From: Cacajao melanocephalus
Taxonomy: Eukaryota; Chordata; Mammalia; Primates; Pitheciidae
Length of the DNA stretch: 64,000 nucleotides
Assembly (NCBI GenBank): GCA_963573385.1
Contig: CAUYLG010018048.1
Coordinates: 24,751 to 88,750, forward strand
Direction: 5' to 3'
A program made the position numbers and the translations under genes. Below are positions 26,046 to 40,792 of the stretch, in pieces. The first letter of the stretch is position 1, and every line of letters starts with the position of its first letter. The notes under the pieces are model-generated. The model saw only the letters and a program-made list of their open reading frames with translations. It made no database searches and had not been told where the DNA came from.

Positions 26046-27815
26046 TAGTATTTAATTGTGCAAACACTAGGGCATAGGAAATACTTAGACACATGAATTT
26101 GTGTAATTGAATTATTGACACTAACATTTTAATGATGTATAGCTGATAACAAAACTGGGAGAATTATAAGCCTTTCTCCATTTATATATTCTTCCCTCAA
26201 TTTTTCCTGAAATTCTAATTTGAGATTATCCACCAAATATAACCAATATCTTTTCACAGACACAAATGGATCTGTCCTAGACACAAGGCACCAGAATGCC
26301 CCAGGATATTGCGCTGTGGTGGTTTCCTATGGAATTTCTAGCTGGTCAGTCACTCACTGGATTAAAATTCTTTCAAATTTTATTAAGTATCTACTATTGG
26401 GTGGAGAGTATACAAGTTTGGGATACCACAATATACAAAATAAAGCTTTTAATCTAAATGATTATCTGATCAGTCTGATACTTTATCTCAAAAAAATCAG
26501 GCAATTCTGAGGCTGTTTTTCGTCCCAGTATTTTATAGTTGACATATATGAATCTGGCTATGTTAAGCCTTCCCATTACAGAAACACAATATTTGTTCAG
26601 TAATAAATAAAGGCTGACTAAAAATAATTCTGAGTGTATTATTTTTGGTTCTAACATTTTATCTGTAGAAGTTATTTTGATGTTTTAGTGTATCTCTTTT
26701 TTATTTTTAAAGTTCCAAGTATATTCAAATTATTCCATATATCAGAAATGCCATGGTATGTAATCTTTCATAACAGTTGAATGTTGCATTTTTCTTATAA
26801 ATGAATTTCATCTAGTCTGACAGTCTTTTTCAGAAACCTGTGAGCATAAAATTAAAACAGTGAACACCTATGAAAATGGATCTCTAAATTAGTGAAATTT
26901 ATGTTATGCATCTGATGTGGCACTAACTAGAATATTACTTACTATGTTTAAAAGCTATATTTTCTGTCATTTGATTTCTTTAGTTAAAAATAATAAGAAA
27001 ATGATCCTGAAATAAGAACCCAGAAGAAATGGATTTAAAGCTTATAACAATTAAAATAAATGAGACATTTCAAAATGTAATTATAATTAAAAATCAACTA
27101 ATTTTCTTATCTTTATGATGATCTAAGTTTCTTTCTTAATCCCAAAAATCACTTGGCTAATCATAAGAATATGCTTAATTCTTTTTCTACAATGGTATAA
27201 TAAAATATTTAGATGTAAATTAATTACCTGTTTCTGAAAGCCTTATTTAAATATAACTGTTTATGTTTGGTCAATTAGAAAGTATTGAACAGTCACCTCT
27301 CTCTCCCTTTACCTCTATAAAACCTAGTGGGGAGTCACTGAAGTTTTAAGGGTACCTTTGTTTTTAGTGTTTATTTTGTTTTTCATTTGTATATTTCTGT
27401 GTAGATATTCTCCAGTAAGACTGAGTTAATAAAAACTAAAAAAAAAAACAGTAATTTTTTATGTCAGAACTATGGAATACTGATATTGCCCTATAGGTAG
27501 TAAAGATGCATAAATTATTTCTTTAAAAACAATATATATGCCACAGACTTTTATTTTTCCATATATGTTTATTTGTATTTTATAAAATGAATATGAATAA
27601 CTTCTATAAAAAACAAGTAATATAAAGGGATATCTATTTATGCATGTGAAGAAGTTGTAGGGAACTTCGAATTCATAGTCATAGCCTTTCCTTGATGAGA
27701 AGGAAGCTCTTTACATCACAAGTCGGAATATTTAGATTGTGAGTGAGGTAGAGCAGTGCATTCTCCAATACAAGTGTAGATAATGATATCCACCACAGAT
27801 TGAAAATTATCTTTT
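26046..27815. other. Unassigned AT-rich sequence
   Basis: No assignable gene or repeat. An A-run at 27439-27449 follows AATAAA by about a dozen bases, which could mark an old retroposed sequence, but nothing upstream is recognisable. Open frames at 26220-26510 and 26454-26657 lack any domain character. Confidence 0.5.
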
Positions 27816-27819
27816 AGGG

Positions 27820-27965
27820 CATTGTTCTTCTCCACAAGAAAACTGAGGTTGAAGACTACATAACTTGTGCATGGCCAAAAATCAGTAAACGTGAGCAGCA
27901 GATTTGAGCTTCCATCTCTCTGATAAGGAAACCTGGACTTTTTCTCTTAGCAACCACTTTCCGAG
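27820..27965 (-). repeat. MIR SINE, antisense
   Basis: Antisense MIR order is kept: 'caagaaaactgaggttgaag', then 'acataacttgtgcatggcca', 'agcagcagatttgagcttcc', and 'atctctctgataaggaaacc' close to the end. Confidence 0.7.
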
Positions 27966-30060
27966 GAGGAAAGTGCCTTTCATACAGACAGGTAGCAGAG
28001 AAGAAAAACAAAACTTCTTGCAGACAAGCTAGGGTTTCATATTGATAGGCCTATCTCTGCCTAGAAAGGTTTTGCTTTCACAATTTCTGCCTGAAATTTG
28101 TCGACTACAGGCAACCTGTTTAACTGAGGCTGCCTCTAGGGAATTGCTTTCTGTCTGGGTAAATTAGGATTGCGTTCACAGATTCCTAAGATGAGGTCAA
28201 GAAACTGTGGTGCTTATATATGATGGAGCCGAGGAGGGGATGGAAAAAAAAATGGTGAAGAAATAGAACTTCCCCGATTTAGCAATTTACTTTCTATTTG
28301 ATAAGAGAAACAAACAAGCAAGCAAGCAAACAGAATAAACATATTTTCTTCTTTTGTAACATTTGGCAAATGACTAAATTAAGATTTGTTGAATAATAAG
28401 ACAAGGTGCCTAGAGAGGTATTCTGGAGGCTGTGCTTATTAGCATTGTGATAAAAATTGTAAATGCAGAGGCTGAGTGTTCATCTATTAGAGATATTTTA
28501 GAAAAAACTCTTGAATTGGCTGGATTCCTGGATTCCTTCTATCTCTCAAGAAATTTTATGTTGAAGAATTATATTTCCATGAACTTTGAATTTAGGGCAC
28601 AAAGGTGGTATAGGAAAGAAAAACATTTCAATGTAAATACATTCCAATACACGAAACCCATCAACTCCCTGCCAACATGTTCATGTAATAAAGTTAGCAT
28701 TCTTGTTGGCTAAATATAATAAATTTGAACCGGGGAAAAAACAATGTATTTTATTTTTAACATTCAACTTAAATGTTAAATTTCCTTTGGTTGATATGAA
28801 ATACTTTTTATTGCAATAAAATGACACTGGAAGTTCTATCTAAAAATAAAGTATGTGACTATAAAATGCATTCATCAGTTATTTTTTCCCTCTTTCATCA
28901 TTTAATTGCCTGATTTTCTATAAATATGCTAAAAAAGGAACAGAATGGATTATTTGAGCTCAATTTACTTCTCTGGACAAGATCTGAGCAATTAAAGAGA
29001 TCAATCCTATTTATAATAATTTCGCATTCCAACATTTCCCAGGTTAGAATATCTTTCTCTTCTTTTGGAATATAAAACTCCCACATATCACTTTACTAAT
29101 TAGAAAAGTTTTTTTTTTTATTCTACTAGCTGTGAATATCTCTCTCATTGCCATATCATTGAACGAAGTAGGATACTTTAAAAGCAGCTTTAAAGTTAAA
29201 GAAATTAACAATATGTCCCCATATTAATTGTAATCTGCTGAAACATCTTGGTTGGCATAGTGCTATAATAGTGATAAGCTAAATGAAAGCAGATCTGTTC
29301 TGAACTATTTTAAACTTCAGCACATCAAGTAAAATGGCTGCTTGTTCCATATGTTGTTTATTCTGATATGTGAAGGATTGTTTATATTAAACATCTGCCT
29401 GCATATTGCTTCCATAACCACATTCATGCAAGAAAAAAATCGCAAACTTCATTGAGTGTTCTACAGCCTTTAAATATACAATATAATAACATTTTCTTTA
29501 GACTAATAATAAACCAGACATTCTGCTTTGATATAATTTTCAGAGGGTTTATGTTGCCAGAATCCTTGGTATAGTTTATATCAGTGCAAGGAAAGATGAG
29601 TGACTGTAATCAATGAGCCCATAAAAGGCTTGAGTTTTGTTGTTGTTTTTTCTATATTTAATATTTTAAAGTCCTTCAAATGTCCTTTTTAATTAGAAAT
29701 AATATTCACCTTCTTTGCCTGTCTAAAGGCTTCTATACTGACTCTAATACATTCTTTGAAGAAATCTCAAGTTGCATTTTTAAATACTTATCTTTTTGAA
29801 AATGAGCTATTCATTATTTTATGGATATACCTGGAAATGCTTAGCTTTTGCATTTCACACTGTTTCTCTGTCATCTGCTGTGTCCTGCCTACTGCCTCCC
29901 TGTACTAGAGAAGGACCTCAAAACCTGCTTATGGGTCATAACTTTCCTTTCCACAAAAGTTTTTTTATTAAAACCTCACTATCCTAGCCTCCAAGGATGT
30001 TTTCATTCTGTGTGTTGTTACAGCATATCTCATCTCTGTTTTTCTTCTGGAAACTAATAC
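27966..30060. other. Unassigned sequence
   Basis: I recognise no gene or repeat. A short (AAGC)n-like run sits at 28313-28332. Overlapping plus-strand frames at 29796-30057 contain no domain and no splice-like context. Confidence 0.5.
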
Positions 30061-30069
30061 TATGATCTT

Positions 30070-30215
30070 CTCTAAATATTTTAACAATTATTTACTGTTA
30101 CACTATCTTATATCTATACCTGGCATCCTTAGATAGACTATTTGAGAGCAGAAACCATTTCACATTCTTTATATGTTTCTTACATTTTTTCTAGCCTTTT
30201 TATTTATTGCTTAAC
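30070..30215 (+). repeat. Possible L2 3' fragment, sense
   Basis: 'gactatttgagagcagaaac' followed by 'catttcacattctttat' matches the shape of the L2 segment around 'gagggcagggaccatgtctt'. Short and weak. Confidence 0.35.
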
Positions 30216-30536
30216 TTGACATTTTAATGTAAGAATATATTTCTCACATTTGGAGAATCAAAGTAAATTTTGAGCCTAAAAAACTCATTGTTACCCTGAA
30301 ATCAGATTTCACTTATCTCGGGCATGTTACCAAGACAGGAAAGACCTGATGTTGGAGAACAGCTGTACCACTGTCAAATAATCTATTCTAGAAAGGTGCA
30401 CTGTGTCTCCTCCATATAAATATATACATTTGAATTATCTATTATAATAATTGAAATGAGATATGTTCAGTGATTCCCTCATGCGCCCTTGTTGCAAAAC
30501 AAAATAAATTTCCACCACCAACAAGAACTCGTTACT

Positions 30537-30720
30537 CAATAGTTCTTAACATTGGCTATACAGGAAAATCATCTATGGAACTTTTAAAAAGACAGAGATG
30601 CTCAGGCACTTAGTGGAACAATTAAATTAGAATATACGGAGATGGAACTCAAGCACCAAATTTTAGTTTTTGGTATGCTTCAGGCGATTGTACTATTCAA
30701 CCAGGATTAAATACCACTAG
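30537..30720 (+). mobile_element. hAT-type non-autonomous DNA transposon (MER family)
   Basis: It starts 'caatagttcttaacattggc' and ends 'accaggattaaataccacta', which are diverged inverted termini of the 'cagtggttctcaac ... gttgagaaccactg' class. The middle reads like these elements ('aaaatcatctatggaacttt', 'ttaaaaagacagagatgctc'). There is no transposase. No clear 8-bp target duplication survives. Confidence 0.6.
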
Positions 30721-32610
30721 TTTAAAAGAAAATTATAATAGAGAAAAGTAGCTCGGAGGGTAGCAAAGACGAAATGAATCCTGCTCCAAAGACTGATCCA
30801 GAGAAATGTGAGTATATCCTCTACTCCCATCCTGAAAGTTGGTTAAGATTTTGCTGTGTCCCACGTGCATGTGCCTGCATATTGTGCCAATCCCATGTAG
30901 TATGTAAATTCCAGCTCATTTCAGTTATTGCTTTAGCTTAGTGACACACCTTAGAAGTAGGAATTATTTCTGAACTATGAGGTAAATAATACTAGTCCAA
31001 TTAAACTCAGTTCATGAAACTAGAATAAAGGATACAGTCTAGTTCTACCTCCCCTGCACTTTTATTGTTTTCTTGGGTTAGCCTTTATGGTTACTCTATG
31101 TGTTTCACTAACAGAAATGTCTCTGATTCCAGTAATTTTCAGAAACATAGAATAGAGTTGAAAGAAGTAGGTGCTGTATGGATTAATTTGTGTAGGTCTA
31201 GAGATAATATATATAAAAGGCAGAAGACAGACAGCTATTTCATGCAACAGAAGCAAAGCTTTATCACTATCAGTAGCCAACCGAAGATTTATTTAACTAA
31301 GCCCACATAAAGCAGAGTGTCAAGGTTCAATTGGAAAGGAATAATCTGAGTGTCTATTTTTTTTTTTTTTAATTCAGCAGGTCTGGAGAGGTGCTTTTGG
31401 CAAATATGATGCAGGTGTTCCCTGAATCATTCTGTAAAATATCCTCAACACTAGTTACACATTAAATTAACATGAGATATTTGTGAATAATTAATTCCAT
31501 GTTGTGGGTCTAATACTGAAGCAAGGAAATCAGAATCACTGGGACTAGGGACTCACTATTTTTCAGAGCTTCCTAGGAGATTTTGATGCAAAATAAAACT
31601 AGTGGCTAGGGTCTGGAATGTGCAGAGTTCTCAGATTTCACATTAGCAGTGGATTCAAATTAACTCAGAAAGGACAAAGAAATACACCTTTCCAGTAAGT
31701 TATAAAATGATCATTATAAAAAACAAATGTCCCTCGTCACTCAACTATATTTCAATTCTGAGCAGCCAGAAGCAAATCAAGGGTGATAATAGCTCATTTG
31801 AAGGCATAGCAGAAAGAGGTTTCATATTTGTCTCAAGGCTAGGTCTCTTCTTGCTCTAGAGTTGCCTCTGCCCCAGACATCTCAAGGCACCTGCTCAACC
31901 AGTCATTATCACTAAACCATGGTGGCATCATCAAACAACAGCCTCAGATAGTCGTGCTGTGGAAAAGAAAATGATTACTTAATTCAAGTGATTTGAAATC
32001 TTAACCATCATGACAGAAAAAAATGTTTGGTTAGATTCCATTGGAAAAGAAAAGGTCAGAGCTGTAAATAATTGGGCATCCTCTTCCAACTTCCCATGAT
32101 TTTATAGAATCCTACTATAAATTCTGCCCATTTACTAATCTCTTCAAAAGAGTAATGTATGTGTGTTTGTTTGCTTGACAGATATTCAGTACAAATTTGA
32201 GATTAATATCAAACATATTATAGTGTTCTATGAAAAGATTAAATTACTAAAAAGATAATACATGGAACAGAATATACAGGTATGACTCAATATAACAATA
32301 ATCCAGTAAGATTTTTGTCATAGCAACACACAGGAGGTAGTGCCAAGTATAGAAATCTCTCTGCTTCTTCCTCTATTCTCTTACATCTATTCTTTTAAAA
32401 TGTATGAACAGATAAAGACCTGGACAAACCCAAAAAGTAGGTGAGATTTCATTTTTCATCATTACACATTGTTTTCTGCACTCATTCCTCCTCTCCTTGG
32501 GCAGAAGAAATTGTCACTATACGGAAAATAACAAAAATAGGAGGAATTCTGAAATTAGGAGCAGATCAGTAAGGAAACAGATAGGAGTAGGGTGCTTCAC
32601 GTCAGATCAA
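30721..32610. other. Mostly unassigned sequence
   Basis: A stretch at about 31530-31620 ('gaaatcagaatcactgggac', 'agcttcctaggagattttga') may be another diverged hAT-type MER copy. Otherwise nothing is recognised. Opposed frames at 31062-31310 overlap and are chance. Confidence 0.45.
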
Positions 32611-33400
<790 letters not shown>

Positions 33401-34174
33401 ATTTATTGAGTTCCATGATGAGAGCAGTTTTAGTGAAATAGTTGCTAAGGGGACAACTTAAATGGGTTAAAGAATAAATTTATGGAAAGTAAACATGGAT
33501 GTGTCTCAAGAGACAATGAAAAGCGTAGTCTGATGTGTTGAGAAGTTCTACTATCCAGGATAGCATAATTTGGGATAAATTCTGAAGGAGGATGGAAAAT
33601 CACACTACTTTGATTTCATTGTATTTAGCTTTTTTATAAAATAAAAAGAAAAGATTTTAATGATGCTAGGAATCATTTGTTGGTAAAGCAGACATGAAAG
33701 ATGAAAAAGAAAGAAAGTGGATAAGGGAGGTGCAATAAAGAACGCGAAGGCAGTTGTAGCTCAGAACCCAGCTGGAGAGACTGACCTGCTTTTAGACTGG
33801 GATTGACACGTTTAGTGTAACAGCAGAGATGTGCATGTGATCAAAAAGAAGCAAAATATCCCTGAGGAGTTATAATTTTTTAACCAAAAATAAGTAAAAG
33901 TTAATTAGTTGAGAGTGTGGGAGGAATAAAAGTGAGAGAGATGAAGATAGAAAAGAAGAGGGAGGAGTCATTTTGGGATGGGAAAGGAAACTGACTAGGG
34001 AAATTTGACCAAGGTATAAAGTAACAATATCAGCCAAAAGAGGGATAACATCTGCTGAAAGAAGGATAAAGCTGGATGTTGGAATACAATAAAGAAGAAA
34101 TAGTCACTACCGAAGATGGAAAACACACTTAAAATCTTACACATTGACTTCTCCATTCTACTAGTGATTTACAG
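33401..34174. other. Unassigned, possibly more L2 relic
   Basis: Purine-rich text such as 'gatgagagcagttttagtga' and 'gtgtaacagcagagatgtgc' hints at old antisense L2, but I cannot assign it with confidence. No gene seen. Confidence 0.35.
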
Positions 34175-34390
34175 CAGTGGTTCCTAACTGGGGTGATTGC
34201 CCCCTCCTCCCGCAAGGCTCATTTGACAAAGTCTGAAGACATGTTTTGTTAAAGAAGCTGAGAGTCCTACTGCCATTTAGTGGATAAAGGCCAGGGATGC
34301 TAAATATCTGACAATTTACATGGTTCCTTCTGACCCCCAACCAAGAACTATCTGGCCCAAACCATCTGTGCACTTAAATTGAGAAAGATG
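34175..34390 (+). mobile_element. MER5A-like hAT-Charlie element
   Basis: Classic MER5A order: 'cagtggttcctaactggggt', 'gccccctcctcccgcaaggc', 'catttgacaaagtctgaaga', 'taaaggccagggatgctaaa', 'ctatctggcccaaaccatct', ending 'aaattgagaaagatg'. It is a non-autonomous DNA transposon with no transposase. A 70-codon minus-strand frame across it is incidental. Confidence 0.85.
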
Positions 34391-35616
<1,226 letters not shown>

Positions 35617-35864
35617 ATCATGATAATCATGTTCAAGGGTGGGAAAAATGTGAAGATTTTGTCTTTCAAATACTATGTAGAAGTTTTTGTTGTGATCAAG
35701 CCATAAAATGATTATTTTATTTTTTGAAAATTCGAGATTTTATTGTAAAAACTTATGAATGGCTTACTTCTTTCTACATGCAACTAAATGGAATAGAGTA
35801 ACTTTTAAAAAATAAAACTTTAAACAGAAACAGAATTTTTACTTATGCAGTATTTAAACCACTC

Positions 35865-36587
35865 TTTAAATCAAACTTTATTTTGAGATAATTGTAGACA
35901 CATGCAGTTGTAAAAAATATATACAGAAATATCCTGTGCACCCTTTACTCTGTTGCCCTGGTAGTAATGTCTTGCAAAATTATAGTGCAGTACTACAACA
36001 GGGATATAGATATTAATAAAATAAAAATACAGAAAATTTTCATCACCACAGTATCACTCATGTTGTTCTTTAATAGCTACACTTATTTACATCCTACCTC
36101 CAACCTCTTTTCAAGAGGGGACAACCACCATTCCATTCTCCAAGAATGTAATACTAATGGGCTTACACAGTATGATACCTTTCAGGATAGGCTTTTTTTC
36201 ACTCACTATAATTCTCCGGAGATTCATCCAGTTGTCACACATATTAATGACTTCTTTCATTTTTAGTAACTCCCTGGTAGGAATATGCTAAACTATTTTC
36301 CACAGTGGCTGTACCATTTTAGCATTCTCACTACATAATAAGCAATGAATAAATAATCCCGTTGCTCCAATACTGGCCAGCATTTGGTGTCATTACTAAT
36401 TTTTATTTTAGTCATTCTAATAGATGTGTAGTAATACTGCATTATGGTTTCAATTTTCATTTCTCTGATGGCTAACAATGTTGAATGTGTTTTCATGTGC
36501 TTGTTTGCCACCTGTACCTTCAGTGAAATGTCTCTTCATGTTTTTGCTCATCCTCTAATTGTTTTTACTATTGTGTCTTGAGATTTC
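35865..36587 (-). mobile_element. Old L1 (L1M class) 3' end, antisense
   Basis: Antisense L1 3' UTR then ORF2 C-terminus: 'ttgagataattgtagacaca', 'gtgcaccctttactctgttg', 'gagattcatccagttgtcac', 'ttttccacagtggctgtacc', 'ggccagcatttggtgtcatt', 'cagtgaaatgtctcttcatg'. An internal deletion lies near 36270. Truncated at its 5' end, where a younger L1 begins. Confidence 0.85.
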
Positions 36588-38010
36588 AGTAATCAAAACA
36601 GCATGGTACTGATACCAAAACAGAGATACAGACCAATGAAATGGAACAGAGGCCTCAGAAGCAATGCCACTTATCTACAAACATCTGATCTTTAACAAAC
36701 CTGACAAAAACAAGCAATGGGGAAAGGGTTCCCTATTTAATAAATGTTGTTGGGAAAACTGGCTAGCCATATGCAGAAAGCTGGAACTAGACCCCTTCCT
36801 TACTTCTTACACTAAAATTAACTCCAGATGGATTTAAGATATAAACATAAGACCTAACCCCATAAAAACCCTAGAAAACCAGGCAATAACATTCAGGACA
36901 TAGACATAGGCAAGGACTTCATGCCTAAACCATTAAAAGTAATGACAGCAAAAGCCAAAATAGACAAATGAGATCTAATTAAACTTCAGAGTTTCTGCAC
37001 AGGAAAAGAAACAATCACTAAAGTGAACCAGCAAACAACAGAATGGGAAAAAATTTTTGCAATCTACCCATCTGACAAAGGGCGAATATCCAGAATCTGC
37101 AAAGAACTAAAACAGATTTATAAGAAATAAACAAACAAACCCATTCAAAAGTGGGCAAAGGATATGAACAGACACTTTTCAAAAGAAGACCAAGAGGCCA
37201 AGAAACATATGAAAAAATGCTCATCATCACTGGTCATTAGAGAAATACAAATCAAAACCACATTGAGATACCATCTCACGCCAGTTATAATGGCGATCAT
37301 TAAAAAATCTGGAGACAACAGATGCTGGAGAGGATGTGGAGAAATAGGAACACTTTTACACTGTTGGTGGGAGTGCAAATTAGTTCAACCATTGTGGAAG
37401 ACACTGGCAATTCCTCAAGGATCTAGAAATAGAAATTCTAATTGACCCAGCAATCCCAGTACCGGGTATATATCCAAAGGATTATACATTGTTCTATTAT
37501 AAGGACACATGCACACGAATGTTCATTGCAGCACTGTTTACAATAGCAAAGACCTGGAACAAATTCAAATGCCCATCAATGATAGACTGGACAAAGAAAA
37601 TGTGGCACATAGATACCATGGAATACTATGCAGTCATAAAACAATGAGTTCGTATCCTTTGTAGGGACATGAATGAATCTAGAAACCATCATTCTCAGCA
37701 AACTGACACAAGAACAGAAAACCAAACATGGTATGTTCTCACTCATAGGTGGGTGTTGAACAATGAGAATACATGGGCATTGAGGGGGGGAGCATCACAC
37801 ACTGGGGTAGGTTACGGGGTGGGGGGTTAAGGGTGGGGCAGTGGGGGGTGGAGAGGTTGGGGAGGGATAACACTAGGAGAAATGCCTGCTGTAGGTGACA
37901 GGGTGATGGAGACAGTAAACCACCATGGCATGTGTGTACCTATGCAACAACCCTGCAAGATCAGCACATGTACCCCAGAACTTAAAGTACAATTTAAAAA
38001 AATAGAATAA
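36588..38010 (+). mobile_element. 5'-truncated primate L1 (L1PA class), sense
   Basis: The ORF2 text starts at 'cagtaatcaaaacagcatgg', continues with 'aacaagcaatggggaaaggg', 'tgggaaaactggctagccat' and 'acaaagggcgaatatccaga', and ends in the G-rich 3' UTR and 'taccccagaacttaaagtac'. Several stops and indels break ORF2; the longest C-terminal piece is 37164-37445. The tail is an impure A-rich run. I saw no target duplication, so one junction may be rearranged. Confidence 0.93.
37783..37868 (+). other. G-rich tract of the L1 3' UTR (G-quadruplex candidate)
   Basis: Several runs of three or more G occur on the plus strand within about 85 bases (for example 'gaggggggga', 'ggggtggggg', 'gggtgggg', 'ggggggtgg'). 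This is the known G-rich polypurine segment of the primate L1 3' UTR. The counterpart in the other young L1 is at about 18560-18620 and is less G-dense. Confidence 0.8.
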
Positions 38011-39960
38011 ATAACATAGGAAATGAAAAAATCAAAGCAAATTTAGAGAATATTGACAACCAAAATTTCATTCTTAGTAAAGGTTAGTAATATAGCATGC
38101 CTCAATAAAGTTAATTTTAAAAAAGGAGAATAGATAAAATAGAAATGAACAACTAAGAAGGAACATAACCATAGTCACAGATGGAAATTTTAAAATAATA
38201 AAGTTAAGGGAACAACTATATGTGAATAAATTTGATAATCTAAATAAACATTTCTTAAAACAATATTAAAACAAGACATATTGCATAAGTTAACTACATC
38301 ATTAACAATTAAAAAATAAAAATTCTAATTAGTAATATTCTCTTTTATTTAATCCAATACGGCTTTTCACATGAATTCTACCAATATTTCAAGATATGTT
38401 TAATTCCTCTCTCATGTAAGCTTTTAAAGAAAATAGAAAAACAGTGAGAAGTGTTTGGCTGACTTTAAGAAGCTGGCATAATCTGCGTTCAAAATTAAAG
38501 AAACTTGAGATAAATTGTAACATTTTATTTATAAATATAAATTTGAATTTTTAAAATAAAATATTCACAAATTGTTATGTATTCTCACCACAAAACAGTA
38601 GCTACGTGAGGTGATACATATGATAATTAGCTAGACTTAACTATTCCACAATGTGTAATACTTCAAAACATAATGTTATAGAAAATAAACAAATATAATT
38701 TTATCTGTCAATTAAAGAAATAAAAATAAATTAGGTGACCAAATTTAACTATACAAAAGAAAACATTACATTATACATTATGATTAAATAGATTTTATCC
38801 AAGAAATACAAAAATGTTCTAACAGCATGACATATATCAAGGTAAGTGACCATATTAATAAAATAAATGAGAAGAATTGTATGATTATCACCACCAATAC
38901 ACAAAAATGTGTTTAATAAGATTTAAATTAAATAAAACTTGTAAAGCAAAATCCATGGAAGTAACATTAAAAATCTGATTACATGAAAAACAAGGCTTTT
39001 TCTTTGTCACATAATGGAATAGGACAAAATGTTTTTAACATTTAAAATCAATAAAAGACTACATATTATAAGAACTATTGATAGCCAACAAGCGGGAAAC
39101 AATTCCAGAATAAAAATAGGAAAATGAGACTTCCATAAGAGGAAACCAACAAAGCTAATATGCAAATACGAAGATGCTCAAAGGCATTAGTAAGGTTAAA
39201 AATGTGAATTTAAATGACATGTTAGCATAAAACATCTGTTATATAGATGGAAATCGATAAACTGATCGATGCCAAATATTGGCAGGAATGTAGAGGAGAA
39301 AAAATCCTACTGTGGTGTGTATATTTGAATTATGTAGCCATTGTGGAGAACAAACCTGAAATATTTGCTGAAATCCAAATCTAAATCCAAGCAAAACCTA
39401 AAACCAAGCAAACCTAATCCTGGGTGCATATACCAAACAAATTCCCATACAGTTCTCAGGGAGCATGCTCAAGATAGTCTTTGCAGCCCCATTTGTGAAA
39501 CTGAGGGAAGTAGGAGGCAAAGCACAGGTCTGCAGCTAGAAGACTGGAAAGTCAAAACTGTGGTGAATTCATAACTGGGCTATTATGAAGCAATTGGTGG
39601 CAATGGGTTATTTGTAACATAGCAACACGAAGGGCTCTCTCTCTATATCTATATCTATATCTATAATATAGATATAGATATAGACATAGATATATATATA
39701 TACACATAGATATATATATACATATATACATATATATGTACAAATATAGATATATATAATATATATAATATATAGATATAGATATATACATAGAGATATA
39801 TATACATCTATATAGAGAGAGATATATAGATATATATAGAGAGAGGTTATGGATAAAACAGAATACAGATTGAGATATAGTACAATACTATTTATGTGAA
39901 CTAAAACCATATGCAGACAAAAATATATATGTTGTACAACCTTACAAAAATAAAAAAAAA
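38011..39960 (+). mobile_element. Diverged old L1, ORF2 to 3' region, sense
   Basis: Scattered but ordered ORF2 text: 'aactatatgtgaataaattt', 'cacatgaattctaccaatat', 'aaggtaagtgaccatattaa', 'ccaagaaatacaaaaatg'-type words, 'gataaactgatcgatgccaa', 'atattggcaggaatgtagag', 'ggctattatgaagcaattgg'. No frame is open. A (TA)/(TAGA) satellite tract (39636-39848) interrupts the 3' part. Confidence 0.6.
39636..39848. repeat. (TATAGA)n/(TA)n satellite tract with an AT-rich palindrome
   Basis: About 210 bp of CTATAT, GATATA and TATA repeats. It contains a perfect 18-bp inverted repeat (arms 39643-39660 and 39666-39683, spacer 5 bp). Two minus-strand frames covering it (79 and 126 codons, rich in Ile and Tyr) are products of the repeat and are not genes. 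Confidence 0.95.
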
Positions 39961-40184
39961 AATTAAGTCCATAAGAACATTGTGGCAATATGGGAAGACA
40001 GGGTTTCAGGGGATGCTAAATATGAGAAAATGTAATACATAGATTATCCTTGAAAAAGTTACAGAAGTGGAAATGCAAGAATATATTCACATGTACACTA
40101 ACATGTATGTACTAAAACAAAGCAATTTAAAAAAATTAAAATCAGATAGGTGCTGGAGAAGCTTAAGGCTCATTACTTTTGGTT

Positions 40185-40530
40185 TTCTATGTATACTATA
40201 TATTATTATAATGTATGTTATATAAAATATATGATATATAATTATATAACATACAATTATATACTATATATTACTATTATATATTTATAATTATATATAG
40301 CATATTACATATAACTTATAGATTACATACACTTTATAGGTAATATATTTACTAAATGTCATTAATATACCATATATTACATAACATTAATTATAAAATA
40401 TATGCATGTTATATATTTATATATGTAACCTGTGTACATATATGATGCAATATATGCATGCATATGTGTATATGTATCTATATGCATATATGTATAATCT
40501 TATACAACATATGTGATATGTAATATGTGT
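40185..40530. repeat. TA-rich low-complexity tract
   Basis: Nearly pure A/T with interleaved 'tatatatt', 'ataattatat' and 'atgcatatg' words. It resembles flexible AT-repeat DNA. No gene content. Confidence 0.85.
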
Positions 40531-40792
40531 GCATGTTTATGTATATTCACTTTAGACCTGTGAATCTTTTTATTTTATAAATTTCAGTTTCAGCAAATTG
40601 TATTCAAACTGGAAAGTAAATTGCTGCTGTCATTAACAATATAGCTGTTACTTGGGAGCTGCCTCATGTTAGAAGGGTACAACATCACTGGAAACAGAAT
40701 ATCAATTTTATAAAAGGAATTAAATTATCTTGGCAGTAATAACAAGCTTTGTTGAAATTTAATAAATAATTTAATAAAGATGTATTGGAAAC

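Noticed and set aside
36588..38010. A CRISPR-like or operon-like system
   Set aside because: There are no evenly spaced direct repeats with unique spacers anywhere in the window, and the genome is plainly primate.
39608..39988. 126-codon minus-strand frame with hydrophobic, Tyr/Ile-rich sequence resembling a membrane protein
   Set aside because: It is the translation of the TA/TAGA satellite. The composition follows the repeat in every frame.
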